A model generated the notes under the pieces. That model ran no database searches. It had not been told where the DNA came from and saw only the letters and a list, made by a program, of their open reading frames with translations. A program made the translations under genes and the position numbers. From assembly GCA_961205875.1 (NCBI GenBank), contig OY540815.1:9610001-9674000 (forward strand): a DNA stretch of 64,000 nucleotides. Direction: 5' to 3'. The DNA is from Sialis fuliginosa (lineage: Eukaryota; Arthropoda; Insecta; Megaloptera; Sialidae). This document shows, in pieces, positions 24,445 through 35,751 of the stretch; position 1 is the stretch's first letter; the number at the start of each line of letters is the position of its first letter.

Positions 24445-25752
24445 CTGCCGGCTGCATCAGCTGTGCAACACAGCCCGGAGAGAGAAGCCGTGACCCTACT
24501 GCGTGCGACTTCTCACTCGAACTCGCGCGACTCCGGGCTGCACGCCGGCGCGCCCACGCCCACGCCCACCCTGCCTCTCTAAACAGCTCACACCAACACC
24601 AGCCGCCTCCCGTCATTGTTCACATTTGCTCCAAATTATTGTTATCTATACCGTTGCTAACAACGTCGTCATATACAACTCGTCTTGTATAAGCTCTGTT
24701 TAATTCAAATTATCAATCAATTATCCTTCTTTTGTTTGCTATTATACATAACTTTTTATCATATCAATTATATTTATTTATGGGTCAGTAAGAAATAGTT
24801 CAGTCCCCAGATCTAAACCAAAATTAACGCATTTTTTAAATATATGGGTCTGGGAACTAGCCTTTTATACCGGGTGAAGATAAAAAGTGTTTTATTTAGC
24901 AGCATAGTACTCTAGAACTATAAATCACACAAACTTTGGAATAATTTGTTCTATTGTCGAGTATACAAATACTTTCTAATTGAAAGTTTAACTTATTTGT
25001 TAGTGAGTTTTTATTTAACAATCTTCAATCCTCCCGTGAAGATGTATTATGACAAAAATTGACTCAATTGCTCTCACGACTAAAAAACTGAACCAATTTA
25101 TGAGATTTTTTTATTGTAAATTCTCTGTTGGAAAATTACTTAAAAAACAATTGTAATATTAACATAAACATAGTAAATTAATTCACTTGTTCTTCGAATA
25201 TCGGTACTTTACTTGAAGAGTTGTAACCACTAAAGATTTGAAATTTTAATATGCAATACAAGACTATATAACAAACATTATAAGACCTTTCTGTAGTTTA
25301 TGTGATTCATATTTCCAGGCAATTGTATCGCCAAACTAATTACGTTTATTTATCCAGCCAGTAGTATATATTTTAATAAAAATGAAGTGTAATTACTTAT
25401 TCTTTTATTAATAAAAATATATAATAACATTAATTGTATTCGTAGACACAGACCTTAATTAATGTGAAATTGTACATAAAAATATTTTGATCAATATTAG
25501 TTTTAAAAAAGGTCAAAACAAATCGGTAAGTGTTTGATAATTTTGATTAAGCAGAATTTATTTTAGGCATTGTTATAAAAAGCAAAGAATTTCATTTTCT
25601 TATTAATATTGGAGCTACTGCATATTAAATAAATACATTTTTTATAGAATTCTGACTGTTAAAATAAGAAATATTTATATCATTATCTACAATCAGTATT
25701 TATAATTTGAAGCATTAATTATGATATTTTTTAAATTGATATTTTGTTATTA

Positions 25753-26015
25753 AGCTTGCGGCCATACGTGCTGCCTGTACATGCAGTATTTACTGCAAAT
25801 AGAAATACATGCATGCTGGATTGCATAAAAAATAATGAAGGATTAGTTATGTGTTCAATTAACTAATTATTCGTTTTGATTCAAGCAAAACTTGACAATC
25901 TTGTAAATATTCAGATGTCTTGGTAAAGTAAGTATTCTTTATACACAATAACATCGGATGTATTTCTATTTGCAGTAAATACTACGTTCACGAGCAACAT
26001 GTGTGGCCGCAGCCT
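25753..26015. mobile_element. MITE with about 60-bp terminal inverted repeats
   Basis: The left reads agcttgcggccatacgtgct. The right in reverse complement reads aggctgcggccacacatgtt. The inner parts match closely: agtatttactgcaaatagaa followed by atacat on both sides. 263 bp, flanked by TA. It lies in the probable 3' UTR or downstream DNA of CK1 gamma. Confidence 0.8.
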
Positions 26016-26903
26016 TATACATGAATTATGTTTATTGTTTAGAATTTAAAAGTCAAATTTATTTATGTACATTCGATAAAATATTAATGTTTTAATTTTA
26101 AAATAGTTAAATTGTAAATTAAGCCAAAACATTAGTTATAGAATTAATATCTAATATACTTTCTATTACAGGTTGTTTTTGTTTTTTTTTTTTTTTTTTT
26201 TAATATTTAAAAAAATAAAATGTGTATTTTTGTTTTATGAGTGAAACATACCAATTAATCAAATGAAATATTTTAGCTCACTTGCATTATTCTTATTAGT
26301 AATAAAGTTTTTACTAAAATGATATATTTTTATTTTTTATATAACCTATGAAAATTTGATATTATTTTCAAAATTGAAATAGAAAATGATATTCTTGCTT
26401 CATGTATAAATAAATATTAGTAATCAGTATAAATTGTAAATAAATCAATATTTTATAAACGAACGAGAATTCCAATATTTACAAAAAAATTAATGAATAT
26501 ACTGGAATAATGTTGTATTTTTATTTATCATACATACAAATATTGATATTGTTACAGTTTATGCGGTTTACGATAAACGAAAAATCAAATACTTTTATTA
26601 CACATATCTACCTAAGGAATAAAACGTACATGTATGATACAAGCCAGATAATTACAGTATTTTATAAGAACATTGGTGACATGACCATTTCTTCCTCTGA
26701 TTAGTATCTGATATTAAAATTGTCCACTTTTAAAACATTTATTTTGCAATGATCAACACTACAATATATATTTCTATGCGGCAGCTTGATTAGTTGATTT
26801 TATTTAATTATTTACTAACGTAGATGTGTATTTTACACTTTTGATACTGTTTCAATACAGTAAGAATTACAAGAGAAAGTTACATTATTAAGATATGGAG
26901 GTC

Positions 26904-26965
26904 CAGTGGTGTAACTACAAATTTCGGGTGTCTGGCAAATTATTAAGGTGAGACCCCCCCCCAAT
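26904..26965 (+). mobile_element. One end of a hAT-like element
   Basis: Begins cagtggtgtaactacaaatt and runs into a C-tract (gacccccccccaat). The start matches the reverse-complemented right end of the MITE at 31476-31665 (aagtggtgtaattacaaatt). No second end was found, so this is a fragment. Confidence 0.45.
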
Positions 26966-29900
26966 ATATTATCGAGACTTTATTTTTGTTATCGAAATTT
27001 TTTAGTGATTTGAAATAAATAGTAAATCAATAGTTCATTTATTGTTAGTTTTAATTGAAATATCAATAGATCTATTATTGGTAGATTCACTGGTATTTAA
27101 AAGGTCATATTCGTTACGATCTATGTCTAAGTACAAATTAGAAATATTTAGGAAATCAATGTTATTTTTCTTTACTAAAATACCATTGACATTATTTTGA
27201 ATATTATCATTTTTATTTAGGATGTCCACGTATCTAAGATTTCGAAATCAGGAAAATTTTTATTGATTTGATGTATTATTTAGAGCTTTTACGATACTTT
27301 TATTTTTATGTTCTTTCATACTAAAGGATCAAAATCAACGCAATTAAAATCCTTTGATAATTATTAGAATATAACGAATAATTTGATGTACAATTATCAA
27401 TATTAATATTATTAAATCATTTACTATAATTTAAAGAATCTATGGTTTCTTGAAAAGAATTTTTAAATATTAATTTTTAGTATTCCCTACAAATATAAAA
27501 AAACTTTATAGAACGTAGAAAAGTATATTAATTACAATTGAAATCTTTGATTGAATTGATACTAATATATCACAATTATCAACTTTAAAAATGATTACCT
27601 ATATATTTTTTAATAATAATGTAACAATTTTAATTTTCTACAATGCAATGGCCATTGAATGTAAGTTTTGAGAAAAACATGTTTAAAGTGTCAGATGCCT
27701 GATAATAATTGTGAGGGTACATTAAAATACACTAAAAATAATTTCGTATAAGTACATTTTTCTACCGCATATTCTTCAAGGTTGAATTTTGCTGCCAAAC
27801 TTTTGAATAAGTGACCATTGTAAAATAAATGCTTAAAAGTTATTTGTAAGTAAACATATATATTTATATATATATATATGTTTTTTCACACATGAACGTT
27901 ACGGTGGTTAACTAAAAATGTATATTTATAAATAGTATATTTGATGTTTTGCAATATTCGGGTATGACATTTATAAATTATGATAGTTGTGTTTACCATA
28001 ATCATTGCTAATTAGATAAATAATGTTATTATTAGAAAATACGATCATAAACATTGAAGTCTATAAGCAGGGTGAAACTGCCTGTACATATAAAAATAAT
28101 CAAATTAAAATAATAGTTTTGGTAAATTTTTAGCAATGAAATGGAATTTACGTAACTGAATTATATTGAATTATTTTAAATGATATTTCTGTGTGAATGA
28201 AAATGATTCAGATACTTTGTGATTGTATGTAGAATTGAATGTTATTAAAAAGGTATAAAATAAGAAAAAACATGAGAACAAGATAAAAGAAATTGACTGA
28301 TTTCTTGATTATATAATAATTACTTTTTGTTTTTAATATTGAATACTTTGTATTTTTTATTCATCCACATAGACATTGTATGTAAAAATGATTAATACAT
28401 TAGACTTTAAATTTTCCATTATTATTTGTGGGTGACTAAAGAATGCCGCCATTAAATCTAGTTAGTCTAATATTTATATACAATAATTTATTATCTCGTT
28501 TTAATACATCTGCTCGGACTAAACAGTTTGACTGTGATGAATCTTTATATATTACTGTTCAACTTACGTCCTTTCAAATTGATATTTTGAATGCGCTATT
28601 ACTCCTTGAAGGACAAATGTTTTTAATGTTGGTTAGTGAGGCAATAAATAAAAAGATATTTGTTTATTAAAAAACATCTGTATAGATTTTAAATCTTGAA
28701 ATAATTGAAAACCAGTGTCTTCATTTTTCAAGTGATAATTTTCTTTTGATCTAGACTTGTTCTCTATTTTTTACTATAACTAGCTGTTAAATAATTTATA
28801 TTTAACTTGTAAAGTGACTGTTGTTTTGGTTTTTAATTAAGCTATTAACATTGTTTTTTATTTATTTATAAATGTGATTAATTAATGCTAGTTGTTTATT
28901 TAAATTTTTACATTTATATATTTTATAAGTATTGTATATTATTAATACGATAAATTATTAACTAATTTTGTATTATATGCCGTTTTTCACATTGTTTTTG
29001 TTAAACAGTAAAATATAAACATGAATCGATGAATTTTACGTTTGTAATATTTATACAATTTTTATAAAAGTAATAATATACATTACAATCATAGCAGATG
29101 CATTAAAATATTTATTCTTAATTAATAATAAATTACCTATTCATATATTATAAATAATCAACGTCAGTGAAAATATTGAACACAAAATATTGATATGATG
29201 GGTTTCAGAACTAGTTAGAAATTGTAAATAATATTGGTAAATGTCAAAAGTTCTAAGGACTGTAGAAAAAATATATTGTGTTTGTATTTTTATCAAAATG
29301 TATATTTCAAAAATGACGTCAAATCTTTTTTTAAAATTGACTTTTGCTTACGCCTAACAAATATGTATAATTTATGTACTTTGTATATCTTAAAATGACT
29401 GGAATTCAGATAGAATTTTAATTAATACCGTATGGTGCCACAAGAAATTACGAATCAATCAATATGTATTAATAAAATGCATACTATTTCAATCGAATGT
29501 GAAGGATTACTGTAAAAACGTGTATGTAAATATAACAAATATGCCATAGAGAACATGTAAATAAAATGAAGGACAATTTAATAAAAGTTATTTCATTTTT
29601 GTATTTTTTATTAAATTTATTCTTATTCAATTGTATATTCATTTTTAATTTGTTATTTGAATATTGAAATAATTTATATTTAATTGTCAGTTCATTTTAA
29701 CCAATAGTGAATAATGTTGTGAACATTTTGAAAATACGAACACAGATCAATGAATAATAGTAATTTATTTGTAAAAGAGATTGATTAATGAACGCGGAAA
29801 GCCTTTCATATCTTAGATCAATATTAAGTATTATCTCTAAAACTTATTTTAAAGTTTATAAATATTTATAGTGTTCATATTAAAATTGGTTAACATTTCC

Positions 29901-30326
29901 TTTATAAAGTATATTATAAATTATTTGTATTTGTAAATATTACAAAAACCGCCTTTATTATTATAATATTATAATATCATAAACCATTATTTCCAAATAA
30001 GTACTATATATATTTATCCTAAATGTTGTGATTTAAGAGCTTTCTTTCAGTTAGAAATTGACCATCATTATTATAGTGCTTTTTTAGTTGAAATGATATC
30101 GCCATGAAATAAATTATTTTTATGGCATTTATGTAAATTTTTTGTTATTATTATCCCTTTATTTAGATCCTGTATACATTGAAAATTTAATGCAAAGCAA
30201 ATTAAATATAGTAATAAAAATGCTGTTTGAAAAAATACTATTTTATTTATTTATTTCTCAATTTTCACAGATTGACAACTAATATTATAATATAAATAGT
30301 TAGATAATTTCATTATTAGTCTAGGC

Positions 30327-30557
30327 CACTGATTCCCAAACTGTGGTCCTCGGCTCCCTTGGCGGTGTTAGGGGGATCAAAGGGAGCCCTGGTGGCTCTA
30401 TTATTTATATATTATTATTATTATTATACATATGTATAACACTAGATATGTATATGAAAAAATGTTCACTACTAAAAATGTAAATCATCAGAGGAGCCTT
30501 GTGATTTTTTTATAGCTGAAAAGGGGGTAGTGGGTCAAATAAGTTTGGGAACCTATG
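30327..30557. mobile_element. hAT MITE between the CK1-gamma and transglutaminase genes
   Basis: The left end is cactgattcccaaactg. The right end in reverse complement is cataggttcccaaactt. The flanking 8-mers gtctaggc (30319-30326) and gtctaggg (30558-30565) match 7 of 8. The 231-bp element has no transposase. Confidence 0.85.
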
Positions 30558-30657
30558 GTCTAGGGTGTAAAGTAATTAATGCAATAACTAGAAAGTAAGT
30601 GCTTAAAATGATTTGTGCATTGTGAATTCTATTTAAATGAGTACACGGTAGAATCAA

Positions 30658-33600
30658 TTAATCTTCATCTATGTTGATTTTAATAGAACCAGTTATGTCA
30701 ACTAATTCTTTGGAACTGAATGTTGAAATGAGTTTTTTATCTCCGGCTGTAAGTGGTGCGAATTCTTCATAACAAACAATGTTTTCATTTGGGTTAATAT
30801 CTCTGTATGGTATGATGCGGTTTTTAACAACTCCAGGTCCAGCCAAATAGAATTTACAGTTGGTCAATGTTTTCTTCAAGGGATTAATAAAATTCATCCT
30901 TACTTTTATATTTTTTCCAATGACTGGGTCACCAGACATCTGTAAATTTGATTCCATTAATTTTTTATATTTAGAAATAAAAAATAAATTGTACCTTCAT
31001 AGCAATACTTGGTTTAAGAACTTGGAAATCATCTTCATCTGCCCATGTTTGCCGGGTTTCAGTTACAGTTGCAATAGCGTACAATTTCATGATACAATAT
31101 TCGACCAATTTATCACCATATTCATCAATTGTTACTGTCATTGTTAACTTCTCAGCTATAGAAATTATAAAGTATTATATATCCAATATATGTACTATCT
31201 TAAATAGAATACATACTATTGTTTGGTTTGATTTTAAAACTACCGGAAGCTCTTTTAACAACACTTGCTTTAACACCTGTATAGAACATACTTCCAGCAG
31301 ACAATTCAACTTTAACATTACGGAATTCTTTTGAATTGTTTTTAATGTTAACCGTCAAGCTGAAGTTTTCGCCAATATTGATGCGTTCTAATTCTACAAG
31401 ATCAAATTCTACATCTTCCAAATGAGAATCCGGTAATGCATAGAAACTAAAATAAACATTTTATTTTAATACAACCAGTGACATAACTACAGGGTGGTTG
31501 GATTGAAAAAAACCAGGGCCCCCGGGTTTTAGGGGGCACCACAACAGATATGCAGTAACCTTTTTTTTTGTCACCTAATCTCCTGAATTACTAAGATTTT
31601 TATTTTTTTAGAGGGCTGAATGTTAAAAATTTTCCAAGAGCCCTAAATTTGTAATTACACCACTTAATAGTACCATTAATTTATTGTTTAAAAATAGTAT
31701 CATTGTTTTTACCTTTTAGCAAGTTCAACTGCTCTTACACCATTATAAAGTGCCAATCTTTCAGCTTCAGTTCCTTCCTTTGCTTTATATTGAAGAGTGA
31801 TATCTTCACGATCTTTATCTCCATTTGGATCGTATATGTACGGACGTTTGGTTAAAATCATTCTACCAATGCTACAATATTTTGTTAAGTTAGACGTTGC
31901 ATACGTAATATTTTAAATTATCAAAAAACCAAAAACAATACATACTGGTATTTGTTACATTGCATTTTATAATATCCAAAATCACTTGTGGGATCTTCCT
32001 TCCAGCGCATTATATCAGCATTGACTGACGCTAACATAAATGCAACATCGTAATTATATCCAACAGCACCTTGTTTGATAGCTTCAAGAGAAGCAGGACC
32101 GCACTGATAAAAACCTCCACTGGTTTCTTGTGGGGTTGCATCTATGACTTGCCAACCACCATACCCTATTAAATAATATGGTTTATTTTTATATTATTAC
32201 TATCAGCTTGTTTAAGAAATATCTTTACCTTTAGGTAAATCTAAACGTGCCATCCAAACATCATTCCATACATGATAATTCCAAATAGAATCTTCCCCGT
32301 TTGGATTCAAAGGATCAAAATCCAACTCTTCATTATCTGCAGTATAATAACGGTCCACAGATAACGAGGAATTAGCATCGTGAGCAGATACAAGATTAGA
32401 TACTACTCGAGATGGTATACCCAATGCACGACAGACTATAACAACAGATGTATTGTAGATAATATAAAAGATAAAGTTATCATCTCTAAATCACTTACTA
32501 GTTGTAACAACACCAGCAAATACCCAGCATTGTCCGTAAGGTACTGATTCTTCAGTTTCAAGAAACTGTTCAAGTATAGCTACTGACCCAGTCCAAGCAG
32601 AAGGCGGCGTTCCATCTTTGTATACTCCATCCCAACTTCCTATTAACACTCCTTGATCATCGTTAGAATTAACCATTTTGGATATGGTACGTGTTATCTT
32701 CACTGGGTCACCACGACTAAAATTTTATTTAAATTGTATTTAATGTGTTTGCTACTGCAGCGAATATTTTACTTGCATTCTGGCTTTTCTTGTATACAAG
32801 TGAGTTAATACTAAAATACAATAGAGATTTGATATTTACGTTGACCAAGCAATATTTGCTCGCTCCAACATCAACATTGTCGAGTGTAGAACTGTTGCAT
32901 CAAACTGACCAAAAATCCACTCTCGACCACGACTTGACCCAAACGGCCCAACCCAAATTTTACCAACGTCAGTAAGAATGTATTCATCTAACAGTTTTTC
33001 TTCAGACATGTATACCACATCATCTAAATAGATAAATATGATTTTATTTAATAATTCTTTATTTAAAATCATTAACTGTTTTTGAAACAGTTATTTACGT
33101 TTTTAGAGCATTTACCTTTATGCCAAGGATTAAATAATATGAAGACGTCATGATCATAATCAAATAATTGTGGAGGTATTGTTGAATTTAATGTTCTTGT
33201 TTCTACTTGAACTTGCCAAGCTCCGACTGGTGCATCAACCGGAGAAAATATCTTAAAAATTTCAATTTTCAAATAGATTTAATTTGATACATTATTTAAA
33301 AGTACTTACTTCAACCATCAAAGTATTATCTGAATTGCTCGTTATCTTAGAAAACCAAAGTTTAGAATTTTTTGGTATAGTTTTATCAGTCAATCGTACA
33401 ACTCCTTTTGTACCTTTCAAAGTATTTGGTTGTGGACCTGAATATATTAAAAAAGATAAATAAAGCAATACTTAAAAAACATATTTTTTAAACTTCACCT
33501 ATATTAAAAAAAATGCGGACTACATCTATTGAAGAATCATAGGAACGATTTATGAATCTGATAGCGACATTAAAACCTTGGCCTCTTCGTAGAACTGGAA

Positions 33601-33703
33601 TAGCTGGCTCAGAATGAACCAACTCATATTTATCAGTGTGATGATCTGACGAATTTTCCAATGGATAGAAATGAATTAATTCAACCTCCAGTATTTCTGT
33701 CAT
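30658..33703 (-). CDS. Tg: Transglutaminase (protein-glutamine gamma-glutamyltransferase), complete
   Basis: Eleven exons, 5' to 3': 33499-33703, 33310-33437, 33116-33251, 32840-33023, 32499-32716, 32229-32435, 31946-32165, 31713-31871, 31217-31446, 30995-31155, 30658-30939. The phases close to give 709 residues, the usual size for animal transglutaminases. Order: N-terminal beta-sandwich (from [17 protein letters not shown]), catalytic core, then two beta-barrels. The triad is visible: Cys in [10 protein letters not shown] (codon 32527-32529), His in WNYHVW (32272-32274), Asp in VIDATPQ (32140-32142). GVLIGSWDG and PPSAWTGSV before the Cys are also family-typical. It should form Ca2+-dependent isopeptide crosslinks; in arthropods this serves haemolymph clotting and cuticle or tissue crosslinking. 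No signal peptide is visible from this start. The ATG is the first codon of its exon, and an in-frame stop in the exon upstream supports it. Confidence 0.95.
31476..31665. mobile_element. hAT-like MITE in a transglutaminase intron
   Basis: The left end is cagtgacataactacaggg. The right end in reverse complement is aagtggtgtaattacaaatt. The flanking 8-mers aatacaac and aatagtac match 6 of 8. 190 bp, with G/C-rich runs (cagggcccccgggttttagg). It lies in the intron between exons 31713-31871 and 31217-31446 and disturbs no splice site. Confidence 0.75.
32499..32716 (-). other. Tg: Transglutaminase exon with the catalytic cysteine
   Basis: Encodes [20 protein letters not shown] through PSAWTGSV and [10 protein letters not shown]. 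The Cys (codon 32527-32529) is the nucleophile that attacks the glutamine side chain, and Trp in SAWTG corresponds to the conserved tryptophan stabilising the transition state. Acceptor at 32717-32718, donor at 32497-32498. Its presence, with the His and Asp in later exons, argues for an active enzyme rather than a band-4.2-like inactive homologue. Confidence 0.9.
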
Positions 33704-33825
33704 CTACAAAAATGTGTTAAGAAATATAAACAAAAAAATATTCACATTTTATAAAAAAAAATTGTGATTAATAACTATTTCTGTTACAAATAAAAAGCCA
33801 TATTTCCTTGTACTATTGTAATGTA

Positions 33826-34200
33826 TACATCTAAGTGGATCTGCTCTGTTCTACTTAGATCTGATGATATACTTAATGTCTAACCTAATTAGATCTGATT
33901 TTATATCTAATCGGATCTAATAATATCTACCTGTTTTGATCTGATGCCATATCTATAATTAATTAAATCTGGATATTTCATATACACTGGCTAAATCCAA
34001 TTAGACCTGATAAAACATATTTCATAGTATACTGGCTAGATTCAATTAGATATAATCATTTACAAATTTCAGTCAGTGAAATATTTCTGTTAGAGATCAG
34101 ATCATATTAGATCTGATTGGATCTAATAAGATCAGGCCATTTTCAAGTTCTGACCAGCTAAAAAAATTTAGATCCAATCGAATCTGATTTTTTCCTGGAG
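33826..34200. repeat. Degenerate array of AGATCTGATT-type words
   Basis: Variants of agatctgatt and its complement aatcagatct/aatcggatct recur more than a dozen times in about 370 bp, in both orientations and with irregular spacing (for example near 33855, 33890, 33910, 33940, 34110 and 34170). It lies upstream of the transglutaminase coding start, probably in a 5' UTR intron. It may be an old transposon with internal repeats or a satellite-like patch. Confidence 0.6.
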
Positions 34201-34293
34201 TACAACAATGTAAAATTTATTTGAACTAATTTATTTATTAATATGTATATGATTAATTGTTCAATTCAAATATTAATATTTTTTTAAAACTTA

Positions 34294-34340
34294 CCTTTAA
34301 CAATTGGTTGATATACCAAACCACAAACTAAAATAACTGT
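34294..34340 (-). other. Tg: Probable 5' UTR exon of the transglutaminase
   Basis: Read on the minus strand, ccaattgttaaag is followed by a strong donor GTAAGT, which could splice to the acceptor at 33704-33705 just before the ATG. The frame upstream of that ATG contains a stop (TAG) and no alternative start, so the exon would be non-coding. Its 5' edge is uncertain; an acceptor-like ttattttag at about 34328 would make it a short internal exon. Confidence 0.35.
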
Positions 34341-35655
34341 TAATTATAATTTGCATGCAACGTTTTTTATATATAAAATTTAACCACAAATTTAATTTAT
34401 TATCATATCCGGTGCTAAACAAAATTATGTTGTTCACGTAGTGTGGGTGATTAAAATATCACTTTATCCAGGATGTTTAAAATAGTATTATTTTGATAAA
34501 TTATATATTTTTGATATGTTTTGCAGAAAATAACGATAACACAATATTTATATAAATAATCAATTATATTTATAAACAAAACAATTCACACAAAATCAAT
34601 TTTTTAAATTATAAATTAAATATAAATTCTTGGAATTATAGAACAAAAAAATTAAAATTATTTTTATTTATGCATATACATAAAAATGTTTCTTATAAAT
34701 AAAAAAAAAAACTATAAAGTTAAAACAAAGCCTTCCAACTATTTCAAAATGATGCAGACGACATCATAACAAAATATTCACTTATAAACATTTGGGCTAC
34801 CCATTTAATACATAATTATTTTTTAAGTTCTAAACAACAAACTTGTATTTTAAATTCACATATTTAAAAAAATATTATATAAACTTTTTACTAAAATTAT
34901 AGTTATAATTTCATTCTGAATTGTTTAATTATTTATTATATTGTACAAATAACAAAAGCAGAATGTATTGAGTTACATATAAAACTTAGAACAATTTAAT
35001 GGAAGATCTTAAAATAAATTATTGTTCTATTTTATGTAAATATAAAAATATTCAACATTATTCAGGTATGTTTACAAAAATATAAAGAAATATATAATAA
35101 TAAATTGGTAGCTCAGTACATATTTCAAAATAAAAAAAAAGCAAAATAAAACAATGAACACACAAAATGTTTCCAAAATACTTCTTTGGCATAGTTAATT
35201 TAAAACATAATATGTATAGTTTTATCTTATTAATTAATTAATTTTCTTGATAAAATTAATTAGAAAAATTAATAATTGATGTCTCATTAACTTTAGTATA
35301 ATATTTAATATATTTTGTTTATAAATAATTTAAAAAAATTCTTTTATTATAATTTTTAATTTTTTGAGATCCACAAATGATATGTAAAATAAGAAAACAA
35401 TAATAATAATTTGAAACTATGCTCAAATGAGACATGTAAAAAATATCGTCTTACATTCTAAATAACTTTTTTGCTCAAAATAAAATTCAGATATCACATT
35501 AATATTACATTCTTCTATATTATAAAAGATTAATGAGCCCCACGATTATGTAATCAAAAATACTTCACTGGTGATACAGCTTAAGACCTCTCAATATCTA
35601 AAGTTTGCTTTTCTGTCATTCACATAAGTTTAAGTACTATACAAAATAGAAATAC
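34341..35655. other. Intergenic / 3' UTR sequence between transglutaminase and KHDC4-like gene
   Basis: Very AT-rich DNA with no usable reading frame. It probably includes the transglutaminase promoter (near 34340-34600) and, towards 35700, the 3' UTR of the KHDC4-like gene, which is transcribed on the minus strand into this region. Several TTTATT words (AATAAA on the minus strand) could serve for polyadenylation. I see no repeats or RNA genes. Confidence 0.4.
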
Positions 35656-35688
35656 ACTTAACTTACTGAACAATTCAGTAAGTTAAGT
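35656..35688. other. Perfect 15-bp stem hairpin in the 3' UTR of the KHDC4-like gene
   Basis: acttaacttactgaa, a 3-nt loop caa, then ttcagtaagttaagt: an exact inverted repeat with no mismatch. It lies 64-96 nt downstream of the KHDC4-like stop codon in the transcribed direction. It is not followed by a U-run on the minus strand, so it is not a bacterial-type terminator. An RNA structure or palindromic protein site is possible. Confidence 0.7.
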
Positions 35689-35751
35689 AACTTCAACTCC
35701 ACTTTATAAGCATTCAACAATAACAACACATTAAGAAGAAAATAATCTTAT

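Larger units (their letters stand above)
24445..29600 (+). other. Probable 3' UTR and downstream region of CK1 gamma
   Basis: Follows the kinase stop codon. The first 170 bp are strikingly G/C-rich (around cgccggcgcgcccacgccca at 24544) and then composition returns to AT-rich. Multiple AATAAA-type signals are present; a plausible terminal pair lies at about 29561-29585. Pumilio-like TGTAAATA words occur near 26428, 29226 and 29554. No convincing protein is encoded in either strand. It contains a MITE (25753) and a hAT fragment (26904). How far the transcript really extends cannot be decided from sequence. Confidence 0.4.

Noticed and set aside
24407..24616. Antisense open frame in the G/C-rich island
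   Set aside because: Arg/Ala/Trp-rich composition typical of chance frames in G/C-rich DNA; no homology recognised.
24393..24692. 99-codon open frame starting at the last CK1-gamma exon
   Set aside because: It is in a different frame from the kinase tail; the frame that joins the previous exon reads [17 protein letters not shown] and stops at 24444. The open stretch is a by-product of the G/C-rich island.
30860..31147. Plus-strand open frames across the transglutaminase exons
   Set aside because: Shadows of minus-strand exons whose frame and splice sites fit a known enzyme family.
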